From assembly GCA_031385325.1 (NCBI GenBank), contig JANNBJ010000210.1, forward strand, positions 1 to 42,763: 42,763 nt of DNA, read 5' to 3'. Position numbers and translations under genes: made by a program. Below, in pieces: positions 34,665-42,763 of the stretch. How positions within the stretch are numbered: position 1 is the stretch's first letter; each line of letters opens with the position of its first letter. This DNA comes from SYFY01 sp031385325 (GTDB taxonomy: Bacteria; Pseudomonadota; Gammaproteobacteria; Pseudomonadales; Azotimanducaceae). A model generated the notes under the pieces. That model was given only the letters and a program-made list of their open reading frames with translations. It was not told the origin of the DNA and did no database searches.

Positions 34665-34939
34665 AAACCTTGCGAGCATTGGATCGCCTCGCAGCTCACC
34701 CCATCATATGGCTGGTACGGATTTATCAACTGGTACTGAGCCCATGGATTGGGCAACAATGTCGTTTCCACCCTACGTGCTCAGCCTATTCGCTTTGTGC
34801 GTTGCGGGAACATGGAGCCTGCAAAGGCTCTATATACATGGTCTGGCGAATATTGCGCTGCAATCCGTGGAGCAACGGCGGGCTCGATCCTGTGCCGGAC
34901 GCCAGAGTCTTGGAAACAACCACCGTTACGAACAAATAA
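34661..34939 (+). CDS. yidD: Membrane protein insertion efficiency factor YidD
   Basis: This 92-residue protein shows the YidD signature QQCRFHPTCSAYSLCALREHG and later RILRCNPWSNGGLDPVP, with an N-terminal amphipathic segment (LVRIYQLVLSPWIG). It is thought to assist YidC-dependent insertion and lies between rnpA and yidC as usual. The ATG at 34661 overlaps the rnpA stop (ATGA). An in-frame GTG at 34652 would add three residues. Confidence 0.94.
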   Translation: MKTLRALDRLAAHPIIWLVRIYQLVLSPWIGQQCRFHPTCSAYSLCALREHGACKGSIYMVWRILRCNPWSNGGLDPVPDARVLETTTVTNK

Positions 34940-34952
34940 AAGGTTCTGATTG

Positions 34953-36671
34953 ATGTTGCCTCCTGAAGTAATGCGGGTCCTGTTACTGATAGGACTAGCT
35001 GCCACGGGTTACATGCTCATCCAGGCGTGGAATGAGGACTACATGCAGCGGCCGATCGCCACTTACGCCGAGTCACCGCTTGTTGCGGGTGCAACCTCTA
35101 AGGTCCCTGATGAGCCTTCGCCTGCCGTGGACATCAACACGACCGAGAATTCGAGCGATTCTGACGTTCCCGAAGCAACCATTCTTGAGACCACCAACGA
35201 AGTCGTATCTGTCGTCGCGTCAAAGAGTGAAACGCACAACCAAGCGACAGCCGGACGTCTCGTCACCGTGGTGACTCCAACCCTCAAGGTATGGATCGAT
35301 CGGCGGGGTGGTGATGTAGTTCGAGTCCAACTCCCGAAATATCCGGTGTCCAGCAAGACGCCTGATGTGCCTTATTTGCTGATGGAAAATAGCGGCGACC
35401 ATACGTACGTTGCGCAAAGCGGTTTGATGGGCAAAGACGGCCTTGATGGAAGTGGAGAGCGACCTCTTTACGACGCTTCGACTGCCGCGCTTGAACTCTC
35501 TGCGGGAGAGCAGAAGACCCTGTCGCTCAAGATCGAAAAAGCCGGTCAACGTGTTACCAAGACCTTCGCCTTCAACGCTGACAGTTATCTCGTTGGCGTG
35601 GATATGAAACTCGAGAACATAGGCACAGCGCCGTTAGAAGCGGCGCTGTTTGCGCAGATCAAGAGGGATGACAAGGCACCAATCATTGAAGAGGGCTTTT
35701 CGTTTGGCCCCAAATCTTATTTGGGCGGCGCGCTGACTACACCAGAGGAGCGTTACCTGAAGGTCCCTTTTGATGACCTCGAAGAAGCTGCCGTGCGTCG
35801 TACAGTCGAAGGCGGGTGGATAGCGCTCCTGCAGCACTATTTTGTGAGTGCCTGGGTTGCGCGCGCCGATGAGAACAACAATTTTTTCGCGCAGAAGCGT
35901 ACTGACGGACTCTATGTATTCGGCTACACGGCGCCCAAGCAATCCGTTTTACCTGGGGCTACTGGTCATTGGCAAACAAGCCTCTACGCCGGACCTAAGG
36001 ACCAACATCACCTTAACCAGGTAGCGCCAAATCTTGGTCTTACGGTTGATTATGGATTTCTCTGGTGGCTCGCTGTCCCATTGTTCGACGTGATGGCCTG
36101 GCTGCACGACCTGGTTGGGAATTGGGGTCTTTCCATCATCCTTCTGACGGTGATGGTAAAAATCGTGCTGTATCCATTGTTTAACCTGTCATACAAGTCG
36201 ATGGCGAAACTGCGCAAGGTAGCGCCGGAACTGAAACTGCTGCAGGAGCGCTACGCGGACGATCGACAAAAGCTCTCGCAAGAGATGATGAAGCTGTATC
36301 AGAAGGAAGGCGCCAACCCTCTCGGAGGGTGCCTGCCGATGTTGCTGCCAATGCCGGTTTTCCTGGCGCTGTACTGGGTGCTATGGGAAAGCGTTGAGCT
36401 TCGACAGGCGCCATTTTTCCTTTGGGTTCAGGATCTGTCCGCGATGGATCCCTACTTCGTGCTGCCGTTGCTGATGGGAGGAACGATGTACCTGCAGCAA
36501 ACCATGGCACCCGCCATGGGTGATCCCATGCAACAACGCATGATGAAAATGATGCCAGTGATATTCACGGCAATGTTCCTGTTTTTCCCGGCCGGTCTGG
36601 TTCTCTATTGGCTGGTGAACAATGTCTTGTCCGTTACCCAGCAGTGGTATGTCACTCGATCCGTTCTTTGA
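34953..36671 (+). CDS. yidC: Membrane protein insertase YidC
   Basis: This protein of about 572 residues has the gram-negative YidC layout. An N-terminal helix (about 5-25) is followed by a large periplasmic beta domain (about 60-345) and a C-terminal five-helix insertase core. The core starts at DYGFLWWLAVPLFDVMAWLHDLVGNWG and continues through PLFNLSYKSMAKLRKVAPEL, QKEGANPLGGCLPMLLPMPVF and the final helix LFFPAGLVLYWLVNNVLS. The ATG at 34953 has AAGG upstream; an in-frame TTG lies one codon earlier. The 3' end overlaps the likely mnmE start by 23 bases. Confidence 0.97.
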   Translation: MLPPEVMRVLLLIGLAATGYMLIQAWNEDYMQRPIATYAESPLVAGATSKVPDEPSPAVDINTTENSSDSDVPEATILETTNEVVSVVASKSETHNQATAGRLVTVVTPTLKVWIDRRGGDVVRVQLPKYPVSSKTPDVPYLLMENSGDHTYVAQSGLMGKDGLDGSGERPLYDASTAALELSAGEQKTLSLKIEKAGQRVTKTFAFNADSYLVGVDMKLENIGTAPLEAALFAQIKRDDKAPIIEEGFSFGPKSYLGGALTTPEERYLKVPFDDLEEAAVRRTVEGGWIALLQHYFVSAWVARADENNNFFAQKRTDGLYVFGYTAPKQSVLPGATGHWQTSLYAGPKDQHHLNQVAPNLGLTVDYGFLWWLAVPLFDVMAWLHDLVGNWGLSIILLTVMVKIVLYPLFNLSYKSMAKLRKVAPELKLLQERYADDRQKLSQEMMKLYQKEGANPLGGCLPMLLPMPVFLALYWVLWESVELRQAPFFLWVQDLSAMDPYFVLPLLMGGTMYLQQTMAPAMGDPMQQRMMKMMPVIFTAMFLFFPAGLVLYWLVNNVLSVTQQWYVTRSVL

Positions 36672-38001
36672 GCCGCGAGCGACGCATGGCGAAGAGACTA
36701 TTGCTGCGGTAGCCACTCCACCGGGACGAGGCGGCATTGGTGTCGTACGTCTCTCTGGACCACTGGCGATCGAGATCGCTCAGACCATGTGTCGTCGATT
36801 GTTGCAACCACGGCACGCGACACTTGCGCGAATTTGCAATCGAGCAGGCGATCTTGTGGACCAGGGTATCGTGTTGACCTTTCCTGCTGGCGCTTCCTTT
36901 ACCGGTGAACCGGTTGCGGAAATCCAAGGTCATGGCGGTCCGATGGTGATGCGCAACATCATGCAAGCCGCCCTTGAACTGGGCGCTCGAATGGCCCGGC
37001 CCGGAGAGTTTTCGGAACGGGCGTTTTTGAACGGCCGAATGGATCTGGCGCAGGCTGAAGCTGTCGCAGATCTGATTGCCAGCGGTTCGCAGGCCGCGGC
37101 GAGAGGTGCGCTTCGATCGCTAACCGGTGAGTTTTCTACTCTCGTCCTGTCGATTGGCCGGAGTCTGTTGGCGATTCGGGTGAGAGTCGAGGCGGGAATC
37201 GATTTTCCCGAAGAGCCACTTCTCGCTGAAGAGACGACGGCACAGGTTGGTGAGTTGGTCTCCTTGCGTTCCGAGTTGGCAGAGTTGCTCGGCAAGACCC
37301 GGCAGGGCGTTCGCCTCGGTCAAGGAGCTACGATCGCTATCGTTGGTCCGCCTAACGTCGGAAAATCGAGCCTCCTCAACCTACTCAGCGGCGAAGACAA
37401 CGCCATAGTTTCGGCCATACCGGGCACTACGCGTGACCTGTTGAAGGTTGATCTGGAACTGCGTGGACTCCCCATTCGAGTGATCGATACAGCTGGATTG
37501 CGAGACACATCAGATGTCGTTGAAGGCGAGGGCATACGCCGAGCGCTCGCCATGCTGCCAACGGCTGACCTGGTTCTCGCGATTGAAGATCTGGTGGCCG
37601 CATCCGGTGAGGACAAACTCGACCCCAAATGGCTCGAGGGTTGTTCATCCATCCTCCGGGTAGGAAACAAACTGGATCTGGCGCCTGCACGGCACGCGGA
37701 TATAAACATCTCCGTTCATACCGGGGAGGGAATGGAGCGACTGCGAGACAGCATTCTTGAGCGCCTGGATTTCGAACCAGATGGCTCAACGTTTACTGCG
37801 CGGGCGCGGCATGTGGAGGCGCTGGCTCGATCAGATGTGCATCTGAAACAGGCGATTGAGTTGCTGGAGACCAGATTTGGCGCGGAGTTCGTTGCGGAAG
37901 AATTGCGGCTGGCGCACGAATGTCTGGGCGAGATTGTCGGGCGCGTTAGTGCTGACGGACTGTTGGGCGAGATCTTCTCAAACTTCTGCATCGGTAAATA
38001 G
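36649..38001 (+). CDS. mnmE: tRNA modification GTPase MnmE
   Basis: From the ATG at 36649 the protein is 450 residues. It has an N-terminal tetrahydrofolate-binding domain (starting ETIAAVATPPGRGGIGVVRLSG), a helical domain and an inserted G domain. G-domain motifs are GPPNVGKSS, DTAGLRDTSD and NKLD. The C-terminal CIGK is the catalytic cysteine motif of the family. With MnmG it installs the aminomethyl-type modification at wobble uridine U34. The start lies inside yidC in another frame; an upstream in-frame ATG at 36622 is less likely. Confidence 0.97.
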   Translation: MSLDPFFEPRATHGEETIAAVATPPGRGGIGVVRLSGPLAIEIAQTMCRRLLQPRHATLARICNRAGDLVDQGIVLTFPAGASFTGEPVAEIQGHGGPMVMRNIMQAALELGARMARPGEFSERAFLNGRMDLAQAEAVADLIASGSQAAARGALRSLTGEFSTLVLSIGRSLLAIRVRVEAGIDFPEEPLLAEETTAQVGELVSLRSELAELLGKTRQGVRLGQGATIAIVGPPNVGKSSLLNLLSGEDNAIVSAIPGTTRDLLKVDLELRGLPIRVIDTAGLRDTSDVVEGEGIRRALAMLPTADLVLAIEDLVAASGEDKLDPKWLEGCSSILRVGNKLDLAPARHADINISVHTGEGMERLRDSILERLDFEPDGSTFTARARHVEALARSDVHLKQAIELLETRFGAEFVAEELRLAHECLGEIVGRVSADGLLGEIFSNFCIGK

Positions 38002-38075
38002 GCCATACAGGCCGCCCCCTTTCCAAGCTTTTTTTGCGGCCTATACTGCGCGTCCCCAGATCCACCGGAACGGCC

Positions 38076-39950
38076 ATGCAACACCCGGAGCGTTTTGACG
38101 TCATCGTTGTCGGTGGTGGTCACGCCGGAGCCGAAGCCGCCCATGCCGCTGCGCGTATGGGCGCAAAAACGCTTCTGCTGACCCAGAGTGTGGAGACCAT
38201 CGGTCAAATGTCCTGCAATCCCGCGCTCGGCGGGATTGGTAAAAGCCATCTGATACGCGAAATCGACGCACTCGACGGGATCATGGGGCGCTGTGGGGAT
38301 CTGGCGGGAATCCACTTCAGGACGCTCAATGGCAGCAAAGGTCCAGCCGTGCGCGCGACGCGCGCGCAGGCAGACCGCTCGTTGTATCGACAGGCAGTCC
38401 GTCGCACCCTCGAAGCCGCCCCAAATCTGCGGATATTCCAGCAGTCGGTTGTGGATTTGTGTGTTGAGCACGAGCGAGTAATCGGTGTCGTTACTCAGAT
38501 GGGGTTGATTTTCAGTGCACCAGCAGTAGTGCTCACCACGGGAACGTTTCTTGGTGGCAAGATTCACATCGGTGGTGCCACTCATTCAGGAGGGCGCGCT
38601 GGAGACCCGCCATCCATCGCACTGGCTGAACGTTTGCGCGCGTTACCCTTTCGGGTTGGTCGCCTGAAAACCGGGACGCCACCGCGCATTGACGGGCGCA
38701 CGGTTGATTACTCCGTGATGGAGCGGCAACCCGGCGACTCGCCGCGACCGGTGCTGTCTTTCATGTCGACGCCAGCGGTACACCCGAAGCAACGCGATTG
38801 CTTCATTACGCACACCAATGCGTCTACCCACGATCTGATTCGCGAGGCACTACCAAGATCGCCGCTGTATTCTGGCCAGATTGAGGGGCGAGGGCCACGG
38901 TATTGTCCGAGCATTGAAGACAAGATCGTCCGCTTTGCCGGCAAGGACAGCCATCAGGTTTTCGTGGAGCCCGAAGGGCTGGACACTGAAGAGCTATATC
39001 CGAACGGAATATCCACCAGCCTCCCCTTTGATGTCCAGTTAGCGCTCGTGCACAGCATTCGAGGTTTCGAACAGGCTCACATCACCAGGCCGGGTTATGC
39101 GATCGAGTACGACTTCTTTGATCCGCGTGATTTGCAAAGAACTCTTGAAACAAATGCACTTGGGGGGCTTTATTTTGCCGGGCAGATCAACGGCACCACC
39201 GGTTATGAAGAAGCAGCGGCGCAAGGGTTGCTTGCCGGCATCAACGCCGCGCTGAAGATACAGGGCAAGCCGGAGTGGGTACCTCGCAGGGACGAAGCCT
39301 ATCTCGGCGTTCTCGTTGATGATCTTGTCAGTAACGGCACGAATGAACCGTACCGGATGTTTACCAGCCGAGCTGAATATCGGTTGCGGCTGCGTGAGGA
39401 CAACGCGGATCTGCGCCTCACGCCAACGGGGCGAGAGCTTGGAGTCGTGGGCGGGCACAGATGGGATAGTTACCGGGCCAAGCGAGAGCGTATCGATGCA
39501 CTGCACCATCGTTTGTCCAACACATCATTCGCGGCATCCTCCACGCAGGCTGAGCAATTGGCGATGCTGACGGGGTCGACATTTTCCAGGGACCAACAGG
39601 TGATCGCGTTGTTGCGCAGACCCGAAGTGAAAGCCGAACACCTGTTGGCAGTGCTTGATGACATTGATGCGCAGTCTCTTGAACAAGTCGAAATCGAGAT
39701 CAAGTATCAAGGCTATATCGAACGACAGGATGTCGAAATCGATCGGATCCGCGCCCATGAGGCTATTCGCTTGCCAGGTGATCTCGACTATGGATCACTA
39801 CATGGGCTTTCCAACGAGCTGAAAGAGAAGCTCTCACAAGTCAGACCATCGACGCTTGCCTACGCAGCGCGCATTCCTGGCATGACGCCGGCGGCATTGT
39901 CGCTGCTGCTCGTCCACACGCGGAAGCGAGCCATGGCCAGTGGCGCATGA
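38076..39950 (+). CDS. mnmG: tRNA uridine-5-carboxymethylaminomethyl modification enzyme MnmG (GidA)
   Basis: From the ATG at 38076 the protein is 624 residues, typical for MnmG. The FAD-binding loop is GGGHAGAEAA near the N-terminus, and the GidA signatures CNPALGGIGKSHLIREIDALDG and GQINGTTGYEEAAAQGL are intact. The C-terminal helical region (from about 550) binds MnmE. The upstream frame could begin 14 codons earlier at 38034, but this has no family support. The gap after mnmE is 74 bases. Confidence 0.97.
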   Translation: MQHPERFDVIVVGGGHAGAEAAHAAARMGAKTLLLTQSVETIGQMSCNPALGGIGKSHLIREIDALDGIMGRCGDLAGIHFRTLNGSKGPAVRATRAQADRSLYRQAVRRTLEAAPNLRIFQQSVVDLCVEHERVIGVVTQMGLIFSAPAVVLTTGTFLGGKIHIGGATHSGGRAGDPPSIALAERLRALPFRVGRLKTGTPPRIDGRTVDYSVMERQPGDSPRPVLSFMSTPAVHPKQRDCFITHTNASTHDLIREALPRSPLYSGQIEGRGPRYCPSIEDKIVRFAGKDSHQVFVEPEGLDTEELYPNGISTSLPFDVQLALVHSIRGFEQAHITRPGYAIEYDFFDPRDLQRTLETNALGGLYFAGQINGTTGYEEAAAQGLLAGINAALKIQGKPEWVPRRDEAYLGVLVDDLVSNGTNEPYRMFTSRAEYRLRLREDNADLRLTPTGRELGVVGGHRWDSYRAKRERIDALHHRLSNTSFAASSTQAEQLAMLTGSTFSRDQQVIALLRRPEVKAEHLLAVLDDIDAQSLEQVEIEIKYQGYIERQDVEIDRIRAHEAIRLPGDLDYGSLHGLSNELKEKLSQVRPSTLAYAARIPGMTPAALSLLLVHTRKRAMASGA

Positions 39951-40602
39951 CGTGATAGCCAACGGAGCCCGAATGCTCGGGCTCTCTCTGACGCCGGCTA
40001 CGGTGTCGACGCTGCATGCCTATGCAGATCTCATCCGTTCGACCAACGCGGCATTCAACCTGGTGTCGCGTCAGGATATCGATCGGCTTGAAACACGTCA
40101 TATTCTCGACTGTCTGGCGGTGGTTGCATTCCTGAAGTCAGCACAGTGGCCAGACGCGCCGGAGGAACGACGGCGGATACTGGATGTCGGTTCGGGTGCG
40201 GGACTTCCAGGGGTGGTGATCGCCATTGCCTGCCCCGAACTTGAAGTTACGCTGGTGGACAGATCGGCACGTAAACACAGATTTCTGCAGCGTGTGGTTG
40301 CAACGCTCAAACTGGCAAATGTCGTGACCAAGTGCCACGATGTCGTCGAGCAGGGCATCGAAGGCGAATTCGATATTATTACCAGTCGTGCAGTGGCACC
40401 GGTAGCACAAATGTGGGAGTGGCTCGTCAGTCATCTGGTTGATCGCGGGATGTTTATTCACATGTCTTTCACCGCAGTTGGGCAATCGCATGAGCCACCG
40501 ACATTGGCGGCGGGCGCAACCAGTACAGTGCCAATTGAGATCCCCGGCCTCGCCGAGCGCCACTGGTTGACGGTGGTGCGCAAGGAGACTCCTCATGGTT
40601 AG
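39940..40602 (+). CDS. rsmG: 16S rRNA m7G527 methyltransferase RsmG (GidB)
   Basis: This 220-residue SAM-dependent enzyme methylates G527 of 16S rRNA. The SAM loop DVGSGAGLPGVVIAIACPE is at about residues 80-98, and the segment FNLVSRQDIDRLETRHILDCL near the N-terminus is characteristic. The assigned GTG at 39940 overlaps the mnmG end by 11 bases; a GTG at 39952 or an ATG at 39973 are also possible. The stop lies within the first codons of parA. Confidence 0.95.
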   Translation: MAHDVIANGARMLGLSLTPATVSTLHAYADLIRSTNAAFNLVSRQDIDRLETRHILDCLAVVAFLKSAQWPDAPEERRRILDVGSGAGLPGVVIAIACPELEVTLVDRSARKHRFLQRVVATLKLANVVTKCHDVVEQGIEGEFDIITSRAVAPVAQMWEWLVSHLVDRGMFIHMSFTAVGQSHEPPTLAAGATSTVPIEIPGLAERHWLTVVRKETPHG

Positions 40603-41392
40603 GGTGATTGCGGTTGCTAACCAGAAGGGCGGAGTCGGAAAGACCACAACCAGCGTCAACCTCGCAGCGTCTCTGGCATTGACCGGGTGCAAGACGTTGC
40701 TCATCGACCTGGACCCACAAGGCAATGCCAGCATGGGCCTGGGTGTGGAGAAAGACTCGCTGCGGGCGACGATGTACGACTGGCTCATGACGGATATCGG
40801 TTTTCATGCGGTGGTGCAGAAGTGTGCGGCAGGTGTGTTCCTGATTCCCGGGAATACCGATCTGACTGCCGCTGAAGTTGAACTGCTTCAGGTCGAGCAG
40901 CGAGAGAGGCGGCTACTGAGCGTGCTTGCTCCGGTTCGGGATGAGTTTGAATACGTCATCATTGATTGCCCGCCGTCGCTCAACATCCTGACGGTGAACG
41001 CCTTGGTCGCCGCAGAGGGCGTGCTGGTGCCGATGCAGTGTGAGTACTACGCGCTCGAGGGTTTGTCTGCGTTGCTGGACACCATCGAAGGTGTGCAGGC
41101 GCGTGCTAACCCGGGTCTCGAGCTAGAAGGCTTGCTGCGAACCATGTATGACCCACGTAACGCGCTGACTCGCGAGGTATCGCGACAACTGTTCCAGCAT
41201 TTTTCGGAGAAGGTGTTCCGCACCGTGATACCACGCAACGTTCGTCTGGCCGAAGCGCCTAGTCATGGTCTACCGGCCATTCTTTACGACCGCCAATCAC
41301 GTGGCGCCATTGCCTACATGGCGCTTGCCGGTGAAATCAAGCGCAAATACTCGGAATCGAGATACGCACGACTGGCAGCAAATAGATCGTGA
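40595..41392 (+). CDS. parA: Chromosome partitioning ATPase ParA (Soj)
   Basis: This 265-residue protein is a ParA/MinD-type ATPase with the deviant Walker A motif KGGVGKTT at about residues 11-18 and the A' segment LLIDLDPQGNAS. Walker B is in YVIIDCPPS. It binds DNA non-specifically in the ATP form and moves ParB-parS complexes. It overlaps rsmG by 8 bases, and its stop overlaps the GTG start of parB. The short N-terminus, without a DNA-binding domain, identifies it as the chromosomal type. Confidence 0.96.
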   Translation: MVRVIAVANQKGGVGKTTTSVNLAASLALTGCKTLLIDLDPQGNASMGLGVEKDSLRATMYDWLMTDIGFHAVVQKCAAGVFLIPGNTDLTAAEVELLQVEQRERRLLSVLAPVRDEFEYVIIDCPPSLNILTVNALVAAEGVLVPMQCEYYALEGLSALLDTIEGVQARANPGLELEGLLRTMYDPRNALTREVSRQLFQHFSEKVFRTVIPRNVRLAEAPSHGLPAILYDRQSRGAIAYMALAGEIKRKYSESRYARLAANRS

Positions 41393-42258
41393 GCGGAAAA
41401 CGACTGGGACGGGGTCTCGATGCGCTGTTGACTCGAGCCGATCGATCGGAAGTTGTCGCCGCTGAACCTCACGCCACCATCAGCGGTGTTCAGCGAATGG
41501 TGCCCGTCCATGAGGTTTACAGAAGTCCATATCAGCCGCGACGCTTTTTTGATGAAACAGCGCTCGCCGAGCTCGCGGCTTCGTTGAAGCACCAGGGTGT
41601 CCTTCAGCCCATTGTCGTTCGGGAGCGAGTACTCGGCGGGTTCGAGTTGATCGCAGGAGAGCGGCGATGGAGGGCGGCACAACTTGCGCAGATGGAGAGT
41701 ATCCCTGCTTTGGTTCGGCAGGCATCTGACCGCGAAGCCTCGGCGATTGCGCTGATTGAAAACATCCAGCGCGAGGATCTGCGGCCACTCGAAGAAGCGC
41801 AAGCCCTGGTTCGATTGCGGGAAGAGTTCGGATTGACTCACGAACAGGTGGCAGATTCGGTAGGCAAGTCCAGGACGGCTGTTACCAATCTGATGCGGCT
41901 GCTTAATCTGGCAGCGGGTGCGCGAAGATTGCTTGAAGAAGGTGCGCTGGAGGCTGGCCATGCCCGAGCACTGCTTAGTCTGCCGCCCGACCTTCAGGAT
42001 TCGGCTGCACGTGAGATCGTTGCCAGACAAATGTCCGTCCGTCAGGCAGAGGCGCTGGCCAAGAAGATGCTAGGTCCACGCGCAACGAGGCCTGCCCGCG
42101 ATCCCAAGGATGCGGATACCCGAGCGTTAGAACGGGAGCTTACCGAGCGGATTGGCGCACCCGTCTCCATCGACCACGAAAAGAGTGGCAAGGGTCAACT
42201 GGTGATTCGTTATGGATCACTTGATGAACTGCAGGGGGTTCTCGACCACCTGCGCTAA
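41389..42258 (+). CDS. parB: Chromosome partitioning protein ParB (Spo0J), parS-binding CTPase
   Basis: This 289-residue protein starts KRLGRGLDALL, the ParA-contact motif of chromosomal ParB. Next is the ParB/Spo0J nuclease-like CTP-binding domain with PYQPRRFFDETALAELAASL, GGFELIAGERRWRAAQ and ENIQREDLRPLEEAQA. A helix-turn-helix region for parS follows (about 140-200, EQVADSVGKSRTAVTNLMRLL), then a C-terminal dimerisation segment. The GTG at 41389 overlaps the parA stop (GTGA). Its binding sites are probably the two parS sequences in recF. Confidence 0.96.
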   Translation: MSGKRLGRGLDALLTRADRSEVVAAEPHATISGVQRMVPVHEVYRSPYQPRRFFDETALAELAASLKHQGVLQPIVVRERVLGGFELIAGERRWRAAQLAQMESIPALVRQASDREASAIALIENIQREDLRPLEEAQALVRLREEFGLTHEQVADSVGKSRTAVTNLMRLLNLAAGARRLLEEGALEAGHARALLSLPPDLQDSAAREIVARQMSVRQAEALAKKMLGPRATRPARDPKDADTRALERELTERIGAPVSIDHEKSGKGQLVIRYGSLDELQGVLDHLR

Positions 42259-42343
42259 CCTGATCCTGCATGCCATTGACGGTCTGGCATCGACGGGACT
42301 GACACGGGCCACGTAACAGAATTGTTCAAACTGTTTTTTCGCA

Positions 42344-42372
42344 TTGAATGATCGGCATGGCCTCCCTATAAT
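42344..42372 (+). promoter_or_regulatory. Sigma-70-type promoter for the atp operon
   Basis: A TTGAAT hexamer (42344-42349), a 17-base spacer and a perfect TATAAT (42367-42372) lie upstream of atpI. The start of transcription would be near 42379, leaving a leader of about 105 bases. The match and spacing are close to ideal, as expected for an ATP synthase operon. Confidence 0.75.
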
Positions 42373-42482
42373 TCGCGCCGCTTTCCGGGCTGGCTGTCAG
42401 CGTCCCAGGCGCTGGTCTCACAGGAGCTGCTTCGAACTGGACTGGCTGCAAAGAGCCTTTCGGATCGAGAGAGTGGTGGAGA

Positions 42483-42763
42483 ATGGAGACGACTGACAGA
42501 AGCGCCTTTTCAGTCATTGCGGTGCAAGGGTTGGCAATTGCCATTCCTGCTCTGGCGATGATGTTGTGGGGATCGCCGTCGAGCGTCCCTGTGGTTCTGG
42601 GTGGCATAACCATCCTCTTGCCGAACGCGTTTTTCGCGTGGGCTTCCACCCGTCGGAGGTCCGGCGGCTGGTTATTGGTTCAGGGAGTCGTGAAGTTCCA
42701 GTTGTCGGTCGTCCTGATGGGGATCGTTTTCAGGTATCTCACTCCAGACCCTCTGGCCTTTTT
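42483..42763 (+). CDS. atpI: ATP synthase subunit I, AtpI (truncated by window edge)
   Basis: Ninety-three codons lie inside the window. They encode a hydrophobic protein with predicted helices at about residues 12-30 and 36-55 and a third toward residue 85. The segment LLPNAFFAWASTRR is typical of gammaproteobacterial AtpI. AtpI helps assemble the c-ring or supplies magnesium and is the first gene of the atp operon, following parB as in Pseudomonas. The ATG at 42483 has a GTGGAG ribosome-binding site. Confidence 0.9.
   Translation, partial: METTDRSAFSVIAVQGLAIAIPALAMMLWGSPSSVPVVLGGITILLPNAFFAWASTRRRSGGWLLVQGVVKFQLSVVLMGIVFRYLTPDPLAF

Noticed and set aside
38009..38042. Inverted repeat AGGCCGC...GCGGCCT with a T-run between mnmE and mnmG
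   Set aside because: The T-run lies in the loop rather than after the stem, so it is not a rho-independent terminator; the spacing is too loose to call a regulatory hairpin.
42315..42340. AACAG...CTGTT followed by T-run after parB, as a terminator
   Set aside because: The 5-base AT-rich stem with an 11-base loop would be too weak; the call was not supported.
1..42763. CRISPR arrays, tRNA or rRNA genes, insertion sequences, phage genes, toxin-antitoxin pairs
   Set aside because: None was found on either strand by reading; no repeat arrays, cloverleaf candidates, transposase or integrase sequences were recognised.

Overview
This window is a roughly 43 kb stretch of gammaproteobacterial chromosome that spans the replication-origin neighbourhood. 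Several things point to this. The gene order rpmH-rnpA-yidD-yidC-mnmE-mnmG-rsmG-parA-parB-atpI lies on one side of dnaA-dnaN-recF-gyrB. The block def-fmt-rsmB-trkA and the block cytochrome c4-engB-polA-DUF2782-thrB are also present. From memory, all of these blocks lie near the origin in Pseudomonas-type genomes. Base composition looks like mid-50s percent GC by eye. I cannot assign a genus. Nearly everything is core housekeeping and no mobile element, CRISPR array, tRNA or rRNA is visible.

Layout from left to right. (1) 1-8230: a truncated secreted protein (probably DsbA), cytochrome c4, the ribosome-assembly GTPase EngB, oligopeptidase A, a small MerC-like membrane protein, DNA polymerase I, a DUF2782 protein and homoserine kinase. 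(2) 8238-16560: a complete aa3-type cytochrome c oxidase locus on the minus strand. It reads coxB-coxA-ctaG-coxC, then SURF1, a Sco-like protein, ctaA/cox15, ctaB and SCO1, with one small DUF2909 gene in the opposite orientation. The assembly genes overlap by a few bases and use GTG starts, so they are probably translationally coupled. A good sigma-70 promoter precedes coxB. (3) 16706-20065: LysM protein, dprA, aroE and a YheV-like zinc-ribbon gene, on the minus strand. (4) 20275-25285: def-fmt-rsmB-trkA followed by the decayed remains of trkH. (5) 25279-27365: a lipid A-type acyltransferase and 3-methyladenine glycosylase I on the minus strand, then a GmhB-type phosphatase on the plus strand. 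(6) 27399-33405: gyrB, recF, dnaN and dnaA on the minus strand. (7) 33406-34185: a 780-base gene-free interval with a consensus DnaA box and variants, the probable oriC. (8) 34186-42763: rpmH through parB on the plus strand, then a strong promoter and the start of the ATP synthase operon (atpI, cut by the window end).

The most notable observations are these. trkH is a clear multi-lesion pseudogene directly behind an intact trkA. Two parS centromere sites lie inside the recF coding sequence, one of them a perfect 18-base palindrome, about 3.4-4.1 kb from the best DnaA box and about 11 kb from the parAB genes. A Sco-like protein in the oxidase assembly cluster keeps the CxxxC pair but appears to lack the copper-binding histidine. 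I did not find a convincing new multi-gene system; the window is mainly a conserved origin region with local gene decay.
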